Shown piece after piece: positions 11,897-23,429 of a stretch of DNA of 64,000 nucleotides. How positions within the stretch are numbered: position 1 is the stretch's first letter; every line of letters begins with the position of its first letter. Under the pieces are notes generated by a model. The model saw only the letters and a list, made by a program, of their open reading frames with translations. It searched no databases and was not told the DNA's origin. A program made the translations under genes and the position numbers. This DNA is from Brachypterus glaber (taxonomy: Eukaryota; Arthropoda; Insecta; Coleoptera; Kateretidae): the NCBI GenBank assembly GCA_958510825.1, contig OY294048.1, positions 35,553,026-35,617,025 of the forward strand, read 5' to 3'.

Positions 11897-12551
11897 CAAA
11901 TGTACACGGGCTAATATTTTAAAGGATAGTAGTGGATAATAACAGAGGACTCCTGTAAGTTTTTCACCGGGTGATTTGCGTAAGGGGTGTCCGCTATCTT
12001 GAATTTTAGGGATGAGTGCTGTTATCTCACTAAAATATTCGAAGGGTAAAGAAGGTTATGAGCAAACTTGTACCTCTTGAAATTCTCTATAAGTTTTATA
12101 TATTTTGCTTTTTCATAAGTATTTTGTTACGGTTACAGTGGGCGCTGAAAGTCGAGTTGCGCCCTCTGTAACCTTACCAAAGTTCCTATGAAAATTTATA
12201 ATATATGAAACTTATAGAGAATTTCAAGAGCTACAAGTTTGCTTTTATCGTCCGATGAATAATTTGGCTGAAAAATGGAAAAACCAATTTCACCTCCAAC
12301 ATGGCTCTTATTGAATTAACTCAATTGTTATTAATTTATTAAAAAAATGATCCAAACTAAAATTGTTGGAAATTTCCTCCTTAACAAAATTGGTTATATG
12401 CATTTTTATCGTAAGATGCATATTAAGCAACTCACCCCTAAAATTCAAGATAGCGGACACCCCTTATGCAAATCACCCGGTGAAAAACTTACAGGAGTGT
12501 TCCATTACCAACCACTACTACCCTTTAAGATATCAACCCGTGTACATTTAC
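11897..12551. mobile_element. Large inverted-repeat element, about 655 bp
   Basis: The left arm (AAATGTACACGGGCTAATAT, GGATAGTAGTGG, CTCCTGTAAGTTTTTCACCG, GGGGTGTCCGCTATCTTGAA) is complementary to the right arm ending at CCCGTGTACATTTA. An inner pair at about 12085-12235 (GAAATTCTCTATAAGTTTTA with its complement) folds independently. A partial second copy is at 15985-16195. The short ORFs here are arm by-products. Confidence 0.7.
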
Positions 12552-12559
12552 CTTAGATT

Positions 12560-14315
12560 TTTTACTGTCAAACTCGTTTTCAGCGCACAAGAAGATTAAG
12601 GAAAATATAGTCTTATTAAGAGTAATTGACGTTATTTTTTTTATGACCCTGTGTAATTATTCCGAATAATAATAAACCTCTTGTCCATGTAATTAAAAGC
12701 ACACGCGTCAGCCACATTTATTTCCACTTGCTACCCTTTAAATGTAAACTCGCTTCCGAAAAGGGTGTTGTTCGATTACTGCAGTTTAGGATACAGAGGG
12801 TATTTTATTAAGCCTGATTCGACATTTGTAAAAGTTTTAAATAACGATATATATATATATAAATGACTATTTTTTTTTCAACTATCATAATATAACATAA
12901 AACAAGGCATTACCATAACGACGGGATATTTTCGTCTCGAATATGTACGAGAAATACGAATATATACCAGTTTTTTAGTTCTTTGATATAATAAGCTTGA
13001 TAATATAATATTATAACAAAATATCAACTAAAATGCAAAATTAAGGCAATTTTTATGTCTTATTAGCTTATTTTTATTTAATATTAATATTATTTAACGA
13101 ATTTAGATCTTTTTTATTCCAAAAATTAGAAACGTCAAACATGAATTTATTGTGTCAAAATAAATTAACATTAAATTAATTATTATTTATTATTATTTAT
13201 TTATTCAAATTACTTTCGAAGATTTAAATTTTTAAAAAATTGTTTCAAAAAATAGTCCTGCAAATACACCTCCAGATTCGGTATATTTTCGAAACATCCT
13301 ATCCGGATATATCGAAAATATACCTCTCTGTCGGTGTATTACATATGAAAAGCGCTCGGAAAAGCGTTATAATATAACGCTTTTTCGGGAGCTTTTCATT
13401 ACATTACATTACGTATTATGAAACGTTTTATTTATAAGTTGTAATTTGTTGTTGAAAGGGTTAAAATAAAATCGTGCTCCTAATATTTTTTTATGCCTCT
13501 CTAAAAATACCTAAAAATGTCTGCTTGTTAAAGATCTGATAGCAATGGGCTGCCGTCTATTTAGATTAGATAAAGAAAGAAGTTCTACAGAAAGAGATAA
13601 AATTATAATTATTATTGTTTTAAAATAAAATTATGCATATTTTAGGTAAAAATAACATTTTAGATTATATTTTAAATTAGATTAAGGTAAGATATTTGTT
13701 TTTTTTAGGTAAAAAACAATTTTTTTTTAATTTTTACACAGCTATGTGTACAGTAGGTCTAAAGTTTCCTAGGGAACTTATGACCTACTCCTTAATTTGA
13801 CAGTCATTGATAATAAATACCCCGTTGCGTGTAAAGATTTTGTACTTGTTTTTGTGTTTAATAAGCTGTTTTATGTATTCTTTAATAATTTTGCATATAA
13901 TGCACATTTTTTGTTGCACTGTGATAAAGTCAAAATATAATATTATTAGGGAATATTCTTTTTGGGTTGATATTGAAGACCTAAATTTATGTTGCCTAAC
14001 GTATTGGACTGCTGTCCATTCCATATCCATACGGACAAAAGAGCCTATTTACCAGGCTCTTTTATAGCGTAAGTCAACAAATCCTATCCAATTATCTCGC
14101 GTAAACTTGTAAATGAATACAAAGTAAATTGAAAATTCAATTGCTCATTTCTGTGGTCATTCGAGTTATTTGTTCTGGACGTTGATCAAATTAAAGTACT
14201 GTTCCGACGTTAATTGTTTTTTCTCGTTCCTGACAAAAACACTAGAAAAATAATGCATTCCCAAACCTACACAAATTTTGTTTTAAAAATTAACTTGATT
14301 TCCGTCAAAAAAAAT
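12560..14315. other. AT-rich stretch, no gene seen
   Basis: No gene recognised. Within it, 13344-13400 is a small palindrome (AAAAGCGCTCGG, AAAGCGTTATAATATAACGC, TTTTTCGGGAGC). The overlapping 81-86 aa ORFs at 13785-14067 on opposite strands show no recognisable protein character. Confidence 0.35.
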
Positions 14316-14321
14316 TCTGTC

Positions 14322-14338
14322 TGTCTGTCTGTCGGTCG

Positions 14339-14408
<70 letters not shown>
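14322..14408 (+). repeat. (CTGT)n microsatellite
   Basis: About 21 CTGT units with one GTCGGTCGG interruption. It lies upstream of GACCACGATAACTTAAGAAC, so it is the microsatellite inside a dispersed repeat. Shorter versions occur at 4867-4892, at 17851-17870 on the opposite strand, and as GGACGGACAGACGG near 48728. Confidence 0.95.
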
Positions 14409-14409
<1 letters not shown>

Positions 14410-14443
14410 CGGAATATTTGTGACCACGATAACTTAAGAACGG

Positions 14444-15111
14444 GCGCCAGAATTTACAGCGAAAAAATAACCGCGAAGACCATTACCGCGATCGCCATTA
14501 CCGCACATATCCTTTACCGCGAAGACCATTACCGCGCATCATTTTTATTTTATGTAAGGGTATTTCTGTGGGATTTTTGGCAGTTTGGTTTGATTAGTTT
14601 TGATTTTGGTTTGGATTTTTATTGATAAAGTGGAACGTTTACTAAATGTACCCATATATCTGTGTTTGGGTTTGGACTTTTTTATGTGTGTTGTTTTAAA
14701 TTTATATCGACTGATTTGTATAAATCGCTGATTAATAATCAGTTTAGTACGAATCGTCATGTCGATCGAAATAATGAAAAGTGCTAGGGGCAAAACCTCT
14801 CTGTATATAAACATTTCATATACAGGAAAGGAAAGACTGTTAAAAATAAAAACAGTGCGTAAATTACGACGTGCTTAGTTGCAAGGGGCGTTTGCATACT
14901 TCGGACGGATTTTTTTTAAAGGAAACTAGTAATGGCCACAACCCCGACCCAGCAGCTATATCAGTTAGAACTGTTTGATTGTTTTCTGCAAAATATTAAT
15001 TTTTTTATTTAAACTTTTTTTTCTTCAAAAAAAAAAAAATAAAAAAATAAATTATGCGCGGTAATGGTTTTCGCGGTAAAGTCCATGCGCCGTAACGTAA
15101 AGACCCTACCC
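14444..15111. mobile_element. Foldback-like insertion with long target duplication
   Basis: A 668 bp segment inserted into the CTGT-associated repeat. CTTAAGAACGG occurs directly on both sides (14433-14443 and 15112-15122), giving a target duplication of 9-11 bp. The ends carry inverted, internally repetitive arms: on the left ACCGCGAAGACCATTACCGC is repeated twice; on the right GCGCGGTAATGGTTTTCGCG gives the complement. Tandem subrepeats inside inverted arms and a 9 bp class duplication fit foldback or Mutator-like non-autonomous elements. The 89 aa minus-strand ORF inside has no recognisable domain. Confidence 0.7.
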
Positions 15112-15588
15112 CTTAAGAACGGTTCGAGCTAACGACTTCAAATTTGGACCATAGGTTGATTATCCAAAGTTCTAGGCTGGGATTGTTTTTGGTAAAAATC
15201 GGATTGGGGTAAGTAAAATGGGGTAAAAAAAATTTTTTATTTATTTTTCGTTTTACGAAAAAACTTAAAAAAAAAATTGAAAGATTTTTTTTTCGTTTTT
15301 GATTTTAATGAACCTTTTTTCTATAGAGGAAAGTATTATTTTGTTGTCAGCAGTATTTTTTAGAAAATTATTAAAATTGCAAACTTTCATTTTTCTTATC
15401 TATGTAAAACTTATGTGCATTTAAAATTCCACACATATATGTAATAAATATTCAAATGAAGTCCATATCTTATAGTATAATATACTCTTCATAGTTTTAC
15501 AGCAACAGCTCACATTTAGTCATGTTACTTTCTCAACCTCGTACATATCTCCAAAAAATCGATTTTCGTTTCTTTGCAATTATCAGTA

Positions 15589-15744
15589 AGGGAACATTCA
15601 AGTATTACGTAACGCAAGTTTTAATCATTTTGGACCCCCCCCCCTGTAACGCTATTTTTCTATACCATTAACATGGGCGTAACACTCCAAAATAACCTCA
15701 ACCCCCCCCCCCTAGGAGCGTTACGTAATACTTGAACGTTCCCT
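15589..15744. mobile_element. 156 bp hairpin MITE with C-tract
   Basis: It starts AGGGAACATTCAAGTATTAC and GTAACGC and ends with GCGTTACGTAATACTTGAAC and GTTCCCT. Poly-C tracts follow the left arm and precede the right one. A fragment of the same terminus occurs at 56871-56898. Confidence 0.8.
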
Positions 15745-15745
15745 A

Positions 15746-15858
15746 ATAACTTATAACCTACCTGACTGAAATAATTATTTAAATAATAATAAATAAATAA
15801 TTATAATTTATTTATTATTATTTAAATAATTATTTCAGTCAGGTAGGTTATAAGTTAT
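15746..15858. repeat. Near-perfect 113 bp AT-rich palindrome
   Basis: Left arm ATAACTTATAACCTACCTGA followed by CTGAAATAATTATTTAAATA. The right arm is its reverse complement, ending TCAGGTAGGTTATAAGTTAT. Arms are about 50 bases with almost no spacer, and it starts 2 bp after the MITE at 15589-15744. Such structures can extrude as cruciforms and are hard to assemble. Confidence 0.85.
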
Positions 15859-15984
15859 AAGCGCTGGTCGGATCGAAGAATTCATTTACGGGGGGCAAGC
15901 AAAAATTAAAATTTTAAAACTACTGTTTTTAGGGCGATTACGGAGATTGCCATCAGAGTTCGGAGAGCGAGGTTGGCACCGATA

Positions 15985-16195
15985 ATAATAAAAAAAAATC
16001 CAAACTAAACTTTTTGGAAATTTTCTTCTTAACAAAATTGGTAATAGGCATTTTTATTGTAAGATGCATATTTACCGAGAAACCGCGCTTACTCCTAAAA
16101 TTCAACATAGCGGACAACCCTTACGCAAATCAGAAGTGCTCCGTTACCATCCACTACTGCTCTTTAAAATATCAGCGCGTGTGCAATTTTTTGCA
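15985..16195. repeat. Partial copy of the 11897-12551 element
   Basis: It shares the right-arm sequence of 11897-12551: AAAATTGG, CATTTTTATTGTAAGATGCA, AAATTCAACATAGCGGACA and CCATCCACTACTGCTC. It ends where the next element starts. The left half is absent. Confidence 0.65.
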
Positions 16196-16206
16196 ATTTC
16201 AACTTA

Positions 16207-17192
16207 CACTTGAGAGCAAAAAAATCCACCTAAAAATTGCCATTTTTTAAATTCAAATATTTCGACTATCACTTAATGGATTTGACTGATTCTTTTTTTG
16301 TTTTAAAGCTTAAACATTCTCTACTTTTGTTTTTATTTAGAATGATTAAAAAAATGTACAACTATGTTTTTTGCTCCATCTTCCAGGACTTGCATGGTAC
16401 GCCACTGCAAATGTTTATAAAATTGTTCAAATCTCTCTTATTGTCGCAGTTTTAATGAATATTTTCTTTTTTATTTTTTTATATTTTTACTTCTGGTTTT
16501 GGAGATATCAGGTTTTTCCTGAAAGTTGTCATTTTTTCAGTTAACTCAAAAATTACTACATGAATCTGATTGATGCTGTTGAAGCTTAACCGAGTTACGT
16601 TTTTCTTCTAATCAAGTTTATCAAAAACTTAAAATGGGTTTGTTAAACTTGATTAAAAAAAATGGGTCACTCCATCCGGAGGCAGTTCTGCGAAATCACC
16701 GTTGAGCCACCGTCAGACGGCAATAGAAAGTTGCCCCAGGATAAAGAAACTCTAGAAGAAGACGTAAAAGATTTGAGTTTCAAATAAAAAACAACAACTC
16801 TACGGATTTAGTACTTTTTGAGTTAACTGGAAAAATGACAACTTTTAGGAAAACCCTGATATCTCCTAAGCCAGAAGTAAAAATATAAAAAATAAAAAAA
16901 AAAATATTTATTAAAACGGTAACAATAAGAGAGATTTTAACAATTTGATAAAAAGTTGCAGTGGCGTACCATGTGGTCCTAAAAGATGGGGCAAAAATAC
17001 AGAGTTGTATATTTTGTGTTGCTGACAATACAAAAATACTTTTTTTAATCATTCTAAATAAAAACAAAAGTAGAGAATATTTAAGCTTTAAAACAAAAAA
17101 AGAATCAGTCAATTCCATTAAGTAGTTTCCGAAATATTTGAATTTAAAAAATGGCAATTTTTTAGGTGGATCGATTTTTTTGCTCTCAAGTG
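16207..17192. mobile_element. Tc1/mariner-like hairpin element, 986 bp
   Basis: Terminal CACTTGAGAGCAAAAAAATC and its complement end flush between TA dinucleotides at 16205-16206 and 17193-17194. The inverted arms extend about 300 bases, so both arms give similar spurious ORFs beginning MPFFKFKYF on opposite strands (16237 plus, 17157 minus). No transposase fragment is visible. Classed by TIR length and TA duplication only. Confidence 0.75.
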
Positions 17193-17240
17193 TATTAATT
17201 CCTCGTCATTTGAATGGACTAAAACTACACACGGCTAGCT

Positions 17241-17433
17241 TTACTGCGCATGATATATTTGTATATCTTTGCCAGAACACTTTTGCGTATTCGTATGTAT
17301 TATTAAACACTTGCGCATAAATATGTTCCACCAATCCTTACTGCGCATGACATATTTCTATATGTTTGCCAGAACACTTTTAAGCATTCGTATATAGTAA
17401 TAAACTCTTCTGCGCATACTTACGTTTATCTAA
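17241..17433 (+). repeat. 97 bp tandem duplication
   Basis: TTACTGCGCATGA at 17241 and again at 17338, followed in both by TTTGCCAGAACACTTTT and a diverged TATTCGTAT block. Two units with moderate divergence. Confidence 0.65.
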
Positions 17434-17989
17434 GCAGTACTGCGCATCGTAACTGGTGACCGAAATTTTTTTTGCTTGAAATGGACATAAATCATTATTA
17501 AAATTTGCAAAATACAAGGCTTTGCCTATAAACTAATAAAAAGACTTCACAGTGGCGTGTATTTTGTTATTTTGCTAATATCTCCAGAAGTATTGGTGCT
17601 ACGAAAAAAATGGTTTTTGCCTTTTTTATGGTAAATTTTATTACCTTTCTATACATGCCAAAATTATAATTGAACGATAAAAAAATTAAAAAAAAAATAC
17701 CAAAAATTAACTTTTTTTGGCCCCTATGACCCCCTTCTCCCCTAACCACATACCCCAATTTCAATCCCCGCCGAGATATTCACTACGTAAATATACCCTC
17801 CAAATTTCAAATCGCTACGATTTGTCTTTCCCGAGTTATCGTGTTCACAGACCGACAGACAGACAGACATTTTTTTTAACATGGTCTCAAAAGTCTTAAA
17901 AACTTCGAAAACGTCGAGAAATGTGAAAAAATCGGAAAAAAATTTTGAAAAAACTAATGTGTATTTCAATACTTTTAATTTTAGAATTC

Positions 17990-19815
17990 TAAAATATAAA
18001 AGTACAAAAAACTAAGAGTGTTTATATTCCTGATTTAAAATTAGTCCAAGCTCGCCGTGTACCCGACTGCGAAGAGTATATACGCTTTGAAATGCATCAC
18101 ACATCCCTATCGCAAACTTGACTAAAAATCGTGAATACTATTTTTTGACACCGGATAGATAATATCACGACATAAAGAGAGTATCACGATATATTACATA
18201 TTTATTTTAACAGAAAAGATATAAAAAGATACGAATGAATAATTTTGTAGTAAATATTATTTAACTTTTATACCAGTAGTATAAATGTTGTAAGTAATTG
18301 TTTTATAAATAATATAGAATCATATACACATACATTAAAAATATTGACAAAAATATGGATAAGGAAATGAAGTTTGCTGCGGAAGAGGAAGCTTGGCAGA
18401 TGCAACGCCTGCTTAACATGAGGGACACGTGGGGCACTTGCACACACGTCCCCCCAGATGGAAATAGGTTTAAAAAAAAATAGCAAGATTAGATGACTAT
18501 TAATTAGATTAGCAAAGTGTCTGTAAAACTTAGGAGAACGAAATCGCAATAAGCAATAGTTCTTAAATAGTGGTCAAAGTTCTTCCGCAGACTGCATGCT
18601 AAACAACAGTAATAGACTTCAATTTCTTTTGCACGATTCTATTAGTGTTTTTGTTGCTGATTTCGATTTTGTTTAGATAAAATCTCTATATGTTTCCACT
18701 TTTGAGAAAAGCCGTTCCAAAGTTTTATAAAAATAAAAATTTGTCATTTATGGAGGCTCATATTTATATTATTATAGCAGCTTCAAAAGTTTTTTCTAGT
18801 TTAAATTAAAGTTACATTTATGCTCTATAAAATAATTACGAAAAATGTCTGGAAATCATTTTAAAAGTTCACTTGAGGAATAGCTTTTGATTCCTCTACA
18901 ATGATGTTTAAAGGAAGGTGAATTTATCTTTGTTAAGCAGTTTTTATAAATTCAACGTCAAATTTATTATATTTGTCAAGTCTATGTGTTTGTCAATGTT
19001 TCTAAATATGACATATACTGCCCAAAATAGTTTTAAGCAGCAACACTGAATCGTCATCTGGACACCTGAAGTGAAATCCATAACTTGAATTCAAGCTATA
19101 GAAAACCTTTGTAGGTGCTTTAATAAATGATTTATTGTTCACCAAAAATGACATTTTAATTTTTTCAAATTTTCGCAGTGTATTTCTCAAAAACGTAAAG
19201 AGATAGAGATTTGGTCTAAGCAAAATCGAAATCAGCAACAAAAACAATAATAGGATTGTGCAAAAAAAATTGCAGTTTGCTACTGTTGTTTAAAATGTAG
19301 TCTGTTTTTTGAATAAAAATACTATAGTTGTAATAAAAAAATATTAGTGCACTAAAATTTAACTTCGCGTACTCGGTGCGTAATATACTATTTTTCTTGT
19401 GTTCAGAAGTAATAAGAGGGAGTCATACAACATGTAAGGTATAGCTAAGCAAATATAATGTTCCTTGATTTAGAATTTCCTTACGTCTATTTCTACATAT
19501 TAATAAAAATTTCTAAGCAACAATTTTTATTACAATGCAAAAAGTTCGCAATAGGATATATTTCGGCCTTGTTGTTGCTTGCTCCATTGCCATTTCTTGC
19601 GCCACGTTCCCAGACATTGTTTTGTCTATAGTTTCTTTGTCAGCTTTAATAAATTTAAATTACACGTATTAACATAATCCAGCAAATTAATAAATAGGAG
19701 ATTACCTACAACACATGGTGAATGTTTGTAATAAAACTTGTAAGCCAGTCGGAAAGATTTAAAATGGTACATTTTCCTCGGCGCGGCCATTTTTCGAAAA
19801 TGTCATTAAAATTAT
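17990..19815. other. Intergenic stretch, no gene seen
   Basis: No convincing exon. 19371-19392 ends in TAATATACTATTTTT after a CGCGTACTCGG block, the terminal motif shared by several repeat families here. The 93 aa and 81 aa minus-strand ORFs show no recognisable domain. Confidence 0.35.
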
Positions 19816-19820
19816 AATTT

Positions 19821-20413
19821 AGTACTAAAATTGTTGAGCACAGATTACAAGCAAACTGTCATTTATGGTTCTTTTTGTTTTTACTACTAATGCCATCTGT
19901 TCACAAAGACACGAACTTTAGGGTTCTTTTTGTTTTTACTATTAGTGCCTTCCAGTGAACAGATGGCACTTATAGTAAAAACAAAAAGAACCATAAAGTT
20001 CTTGTCTTTGTGAACAGATGGCATTAGTAGTAAAAACAAAAAGAACCATAAATGACAGTTTGCCAATGAACTAGAGGAGTGTGGGAACAGGATTCCAATA
20101 CAAATAAGTAGTGACACTAGGTGGTGCGATTTGGTAACTTTATAGGGATTTTTATGGTAAATAAAGCATGGTGCTTTAAGCACCAGAGATAAGTTGGTCT
20201 CTGAAAGCACATTGGCCAATCCTAAGATGAAAATTCCCTATAAAGTTACCAAATCGCACCATCTAGTGTGAAAAATTTGAAGCCCCTAAAGTAAAGAATG
20301 CGGTTAATGGCGGCCATTCATATTAACCACTCGTTCAGACACCATTCCTGTTCCCCCACTCCTCTAGTTCATTGCAGATTTGCCTGTAATCTGAGCGCAA
20401 CAATTTTAGTACT
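19821..20413. mobile_element. Nested hairpin-within-hairpin element
   Basis: Outer arms: AGTACTAAAATTGTTGAGC with CAGATTACAAGCAAA, facing a right arm that ends CAACAATTTTAGTACT. Inside are two adjacent hairpins. The first (19853-20061) has about 98-base, nearly identical arms built from ATGGTTCTTTTTGTTTTTAC units. The second (20065-20373) begins AATGAACTAGAGGAGTG and itself encloses a third (20114-20269) with ACACTAGGTGGTGCGATTTG arms. The 110 aa minus-strand ORF is an artefact of this symmetry. It is best read as MITE insertions into MITEs, or a foldback element; no transposase is present. Confidence 0.8.
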
Positions 20414-20419
20414 CAATAC

Positions 20420-21430
20420 ATATTATTACCTAATATGTTTAACTGCATAGTATAAAATTAAATTAGGGTTATAATAAATAAGGTAATCGTTTTTATTGCT
20501 TATATTGGCTACTCTGATTACTTTTTCTTCCTTACGTTGGCTAAACTGTTAGAGATAGCACTGTAGACTCTATTTTGGCGATCTTTGTTGTCAAGAAACT
20601 ATCCCATTGGAAGTGTGTAGTGTACTCCTAACGGCTTAAGGTACCTATATTTGTCGTTAAGTGTATGCAAAATGGTCTTTTTCCCAATTAAAAAAAATTC
20701 AGACCATCCAACAACAAAAAAACAACCCAAACCACTAAATTAAAAGTAAGGTTAAGTTATCTTATTATAACACAGGCTCACATAAAAAATCGGCCGGTTT
20801 TCAACTGTTTTTTGAGGTTATTTTGAAACCGGATTGATCAAAACTGACAACGAATTCGTGTTCAGCGGCCAAAAATACATGGGAATGTATATGTAGCACC
20901 TCTGCCTATGTCGAAAGATTTTTTACTTATATATTTTAGAATTCTAAAATTAAAAGTATTGAAATACGCATTTTTTTTCTCAGTGCAGTTAAACTTTCCA
21001 AATAATTTTATTTAATTTGACTGGCCTATTAGTATATTAATTCTGTAATTCTGTAAGAAGTTCTGTTTAAAATATAATGGGAAAAAATATAGTATTTTGT
21101 AGCACAAGTTTGGAAAATGCGATATTACAACTACAATAATTAATTTGATAACTAATAACACAGGCCAACAAGGATTTTGTGATCGGATTCTTATTTTCTG
21201 GCTTAGTTAAGACTCACTGCCAAACAAGCATTTTTTTTGTTTTAATCACGTATAGTTTTTTTTAGCTATAAGCCATGCCAAAAATATAATTCTTTAAAAT
21301 GAAATGATAGACAAAAACGAAAGTAATATTCGAGGTCAACATAGCTAAATTATCCAAAATCAGTTGTCGGATCCAGATCAACTTTCAAATGTTGAAAATT
21401 TGTTGGCCTGTGTAATTAACTAAAATATTA
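20420..21430. other. AT-rich stretch, no gene seen
   Basis: No gene, terminal repeat or RNA structure recognised. Confidence 0.3.
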
Positions 21431-21883
21431 AGCTGTGTTCTGGAAAAAGTCCGAATCCATGCATTTATTTTTTTTTGTCCCGGGACAGGCCTATAAGAAC
21501 ATGCAAAATGGGTGTGATTATGAGCTTATAAGCAGTCATCGGCGAATTTCCAGTGCTCGCATAGGCGCCGCGTTGATTCTATCGTTGACGCGAGGTTTTA
21601 AATATTTACATTTTTATTTTCTTTGAAAAACACCGATATATTTACATATTTATAGTTAATATGTATATTCACTATTGTTGTGTGTAACAAATTAGTCAAT
21701 ATTGTTGTGTGTAACAAATTAGTCGTCAAATGTTTCGATTTAGTGACCTTTATAAAAATTTCCCTCATTATTCGGCAAAATTATTCCGTAAGCCTATGTT
21801 TCTGTGTTTATTTTCAACGTTGATGAGTCATAATTGAATTTATTCCGATTAATGCTTATAAGAGTCGCAAAATAGAACGATTA

Positions 21884-22703
21884 GTCCGAGAGCCAACGCC
21901 CAGTAGAATTTTTTTTATTACCTCACCGTTTGGACTTTGTATATGTGTTCTTTATGTCCAGTTAAACCACTACTTACATAAGACGGTAGCGTTTTTTTTT
22001 TTTTTGAACCAACCCTTAACTTTAGGGCGTCCGACAACGGTATTGCCAGAAAGTTTTTGTCGGACAAGGTTACCACTTGATTTTAAATATTTTTTTCTAT
22101 TTTGCGACTCTTATAGCTCATAATCACACGCATTTTGCGTGTTCTTATAGGCCCATAAGAGGTCTCTACTTTTTTTTCTGTTGGGTTGGCAACATACAAA
22201 AGCCTATCTGCGTGCATATGTCAATGTCGATTTAAAGTTTAATTTTTTACAAAAATTTGTGTTTGGATTAGCGGCTTGTTTTCTAAACTTGTACTCGTGC
22301 GCTAAAAACGTATGTTATGAAACTAGTACTTTAATATACTATTATTAAACGATCCTGAAAAAATCAGCTGTGAGGTGAGCCCAAATGTTATGACGTTATA
22401 ACTAACCTAACATGGTAAAGTTATGATATCATAACATTTAGCATGCTAGCACCTTACAGCTGATTTTTTCAGGATCGTTTAATAACAATATTTAAAATCA
22501 AGTGGTAACCTTGTCCGACAAACATTTTCAGGCAATACCGTTGTCGGCCGCCCTAAAGTTAAGGGTTGGTCCCAAAAAAGTCCAAAAAAAGTCCCGCTAC
22601 CGAGAATTTTCTTATGTAAGAAGTTGTTTGACTGGACATAAAGAACACATATACAAAGTCTCAACGGATAATAAAAAAATCTACTGGGTGTGGGCTCCCG
22701 GAC
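21884..22703. mobile_element. Inverted-repeat element, TA-flanked, nested
   Basis: Left arm GTCCGAGAGCCAACGCCCAG and right arm ending TGGGCTCCCGGAC, flanked by TA (21882-21883 and 22704-22705). The arms are about 200 bases and share CCGACAACGGTATTGCC and its complement. Interior sequence includes a copy of the TTTTGCGACTCTTATA repeat (22095-22320) and a 150 bp hairpin (22334-22494), so this is a composite of several insertions. Confidence 0.7.
22334..22494. repeat. Hairpin with GATCCTGAAAAAATCAGCTG arms
   Basis: Left arm ATTATTAAACGATCCTG and AAAAAATCAGCTG pairs with CAGCTGATTTTTTCAGGATC and GTTTAATAAC. The loop holds ATGTTATGACGTTATAAC and a partial complement. It is nested in the 21884-22703 element. 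Confidence 0.75.
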
Positions 22704-22707
22704 TATA

Positions 22708-23422
22708 CCGGGTGTCCCAACTCTATTTACCCAGCGATTTTCTCGAAAACTAAAAGTGATAATTAAGTTCTGCGAAAACCAACTTAAATTAGACAACTTA
22801 AACTATCTTTTAGGATATATTTGATACTTTCAGCTCTCAAAACGTAGGCAGGGGGCACGAGGGAAAGTTTTTTTAATGAAAAGGGGGGTCGTGTGATACA
22901 TTATTTTAAAGCAAATAAAATTCTCTATTGGACTGTATATTTTTTTAATTTTTTAAACATTTTTTTATAGGTTTTGATTCTTTAATTTTTTGTGCTAAAA
23001 AATGTGATTTTTTAAGTTAATTTTTGTACATTTTTATTTATGTCAACTAAAATTAGGTTAAAACTATAATTTACGTTTTTTCATCATGAAGTTAGTAAAT
23101 TTAAAAAAGTTGTTTGATTTTTTTAGAGTAATTTTGACAAAAATACCCATTTTCAACCCTATTTAAACCAAAAAAAAAATGTTTGGACTTTTATAAAATA
23201 TATAGTTAAATGGAGAATTTAATAATCTTTAAAATTATGTATCACACAACCCCCCTTTCCATTAAAAAAAATGTCACCCTATGCTCCCCTGCCCACATTT
23301 TAAGAGCTGAAGGTATCAAATGTATGCTAAAAGATAGCTTAAGTTGTCTTATTTAAGATGATTTTGATTATCTCTTTAAGTTTTCGAGAAAATCGTTGGG
23401 TAAATAGAGTTGGGACACCCGG
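22708..23422. mobile_element. Tc1/mariner-like hairpin element CCGGGTGTCCC
   Basis: Starts CCGGGTGTCCCAACTCTAT and ends with its complement, between TA dinucleotides (22706-22707 and 23423-23424). Arms continue through ACCCAGCGATTTTCTCGAAA. An inner stem pairs GGGGGCACGAGGG with CCCTATGCTCCCC. It abuts the 21884-22703 element with only TATA between them. The inner part resembles 53251-53691. Confidence 0.8.
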
Positions 23423-23429
23423 TATATTT

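Noticed and set aside
16780..17157. 125 aa minus-strand ORF, MPFFKFKYFG
   Set aside because: It lies in one arm of the 16207-17192 hairpin, and the other arm yields the same start on the plus strand. Low-complexity, F-, I- and L-rich, no domain.
22479..22796. 105 aa minus-strand and 83 aa plus-strand overlapping ORFs
   Set aside because: Both span the junction between two hairpin elements and have no recognisable domain.
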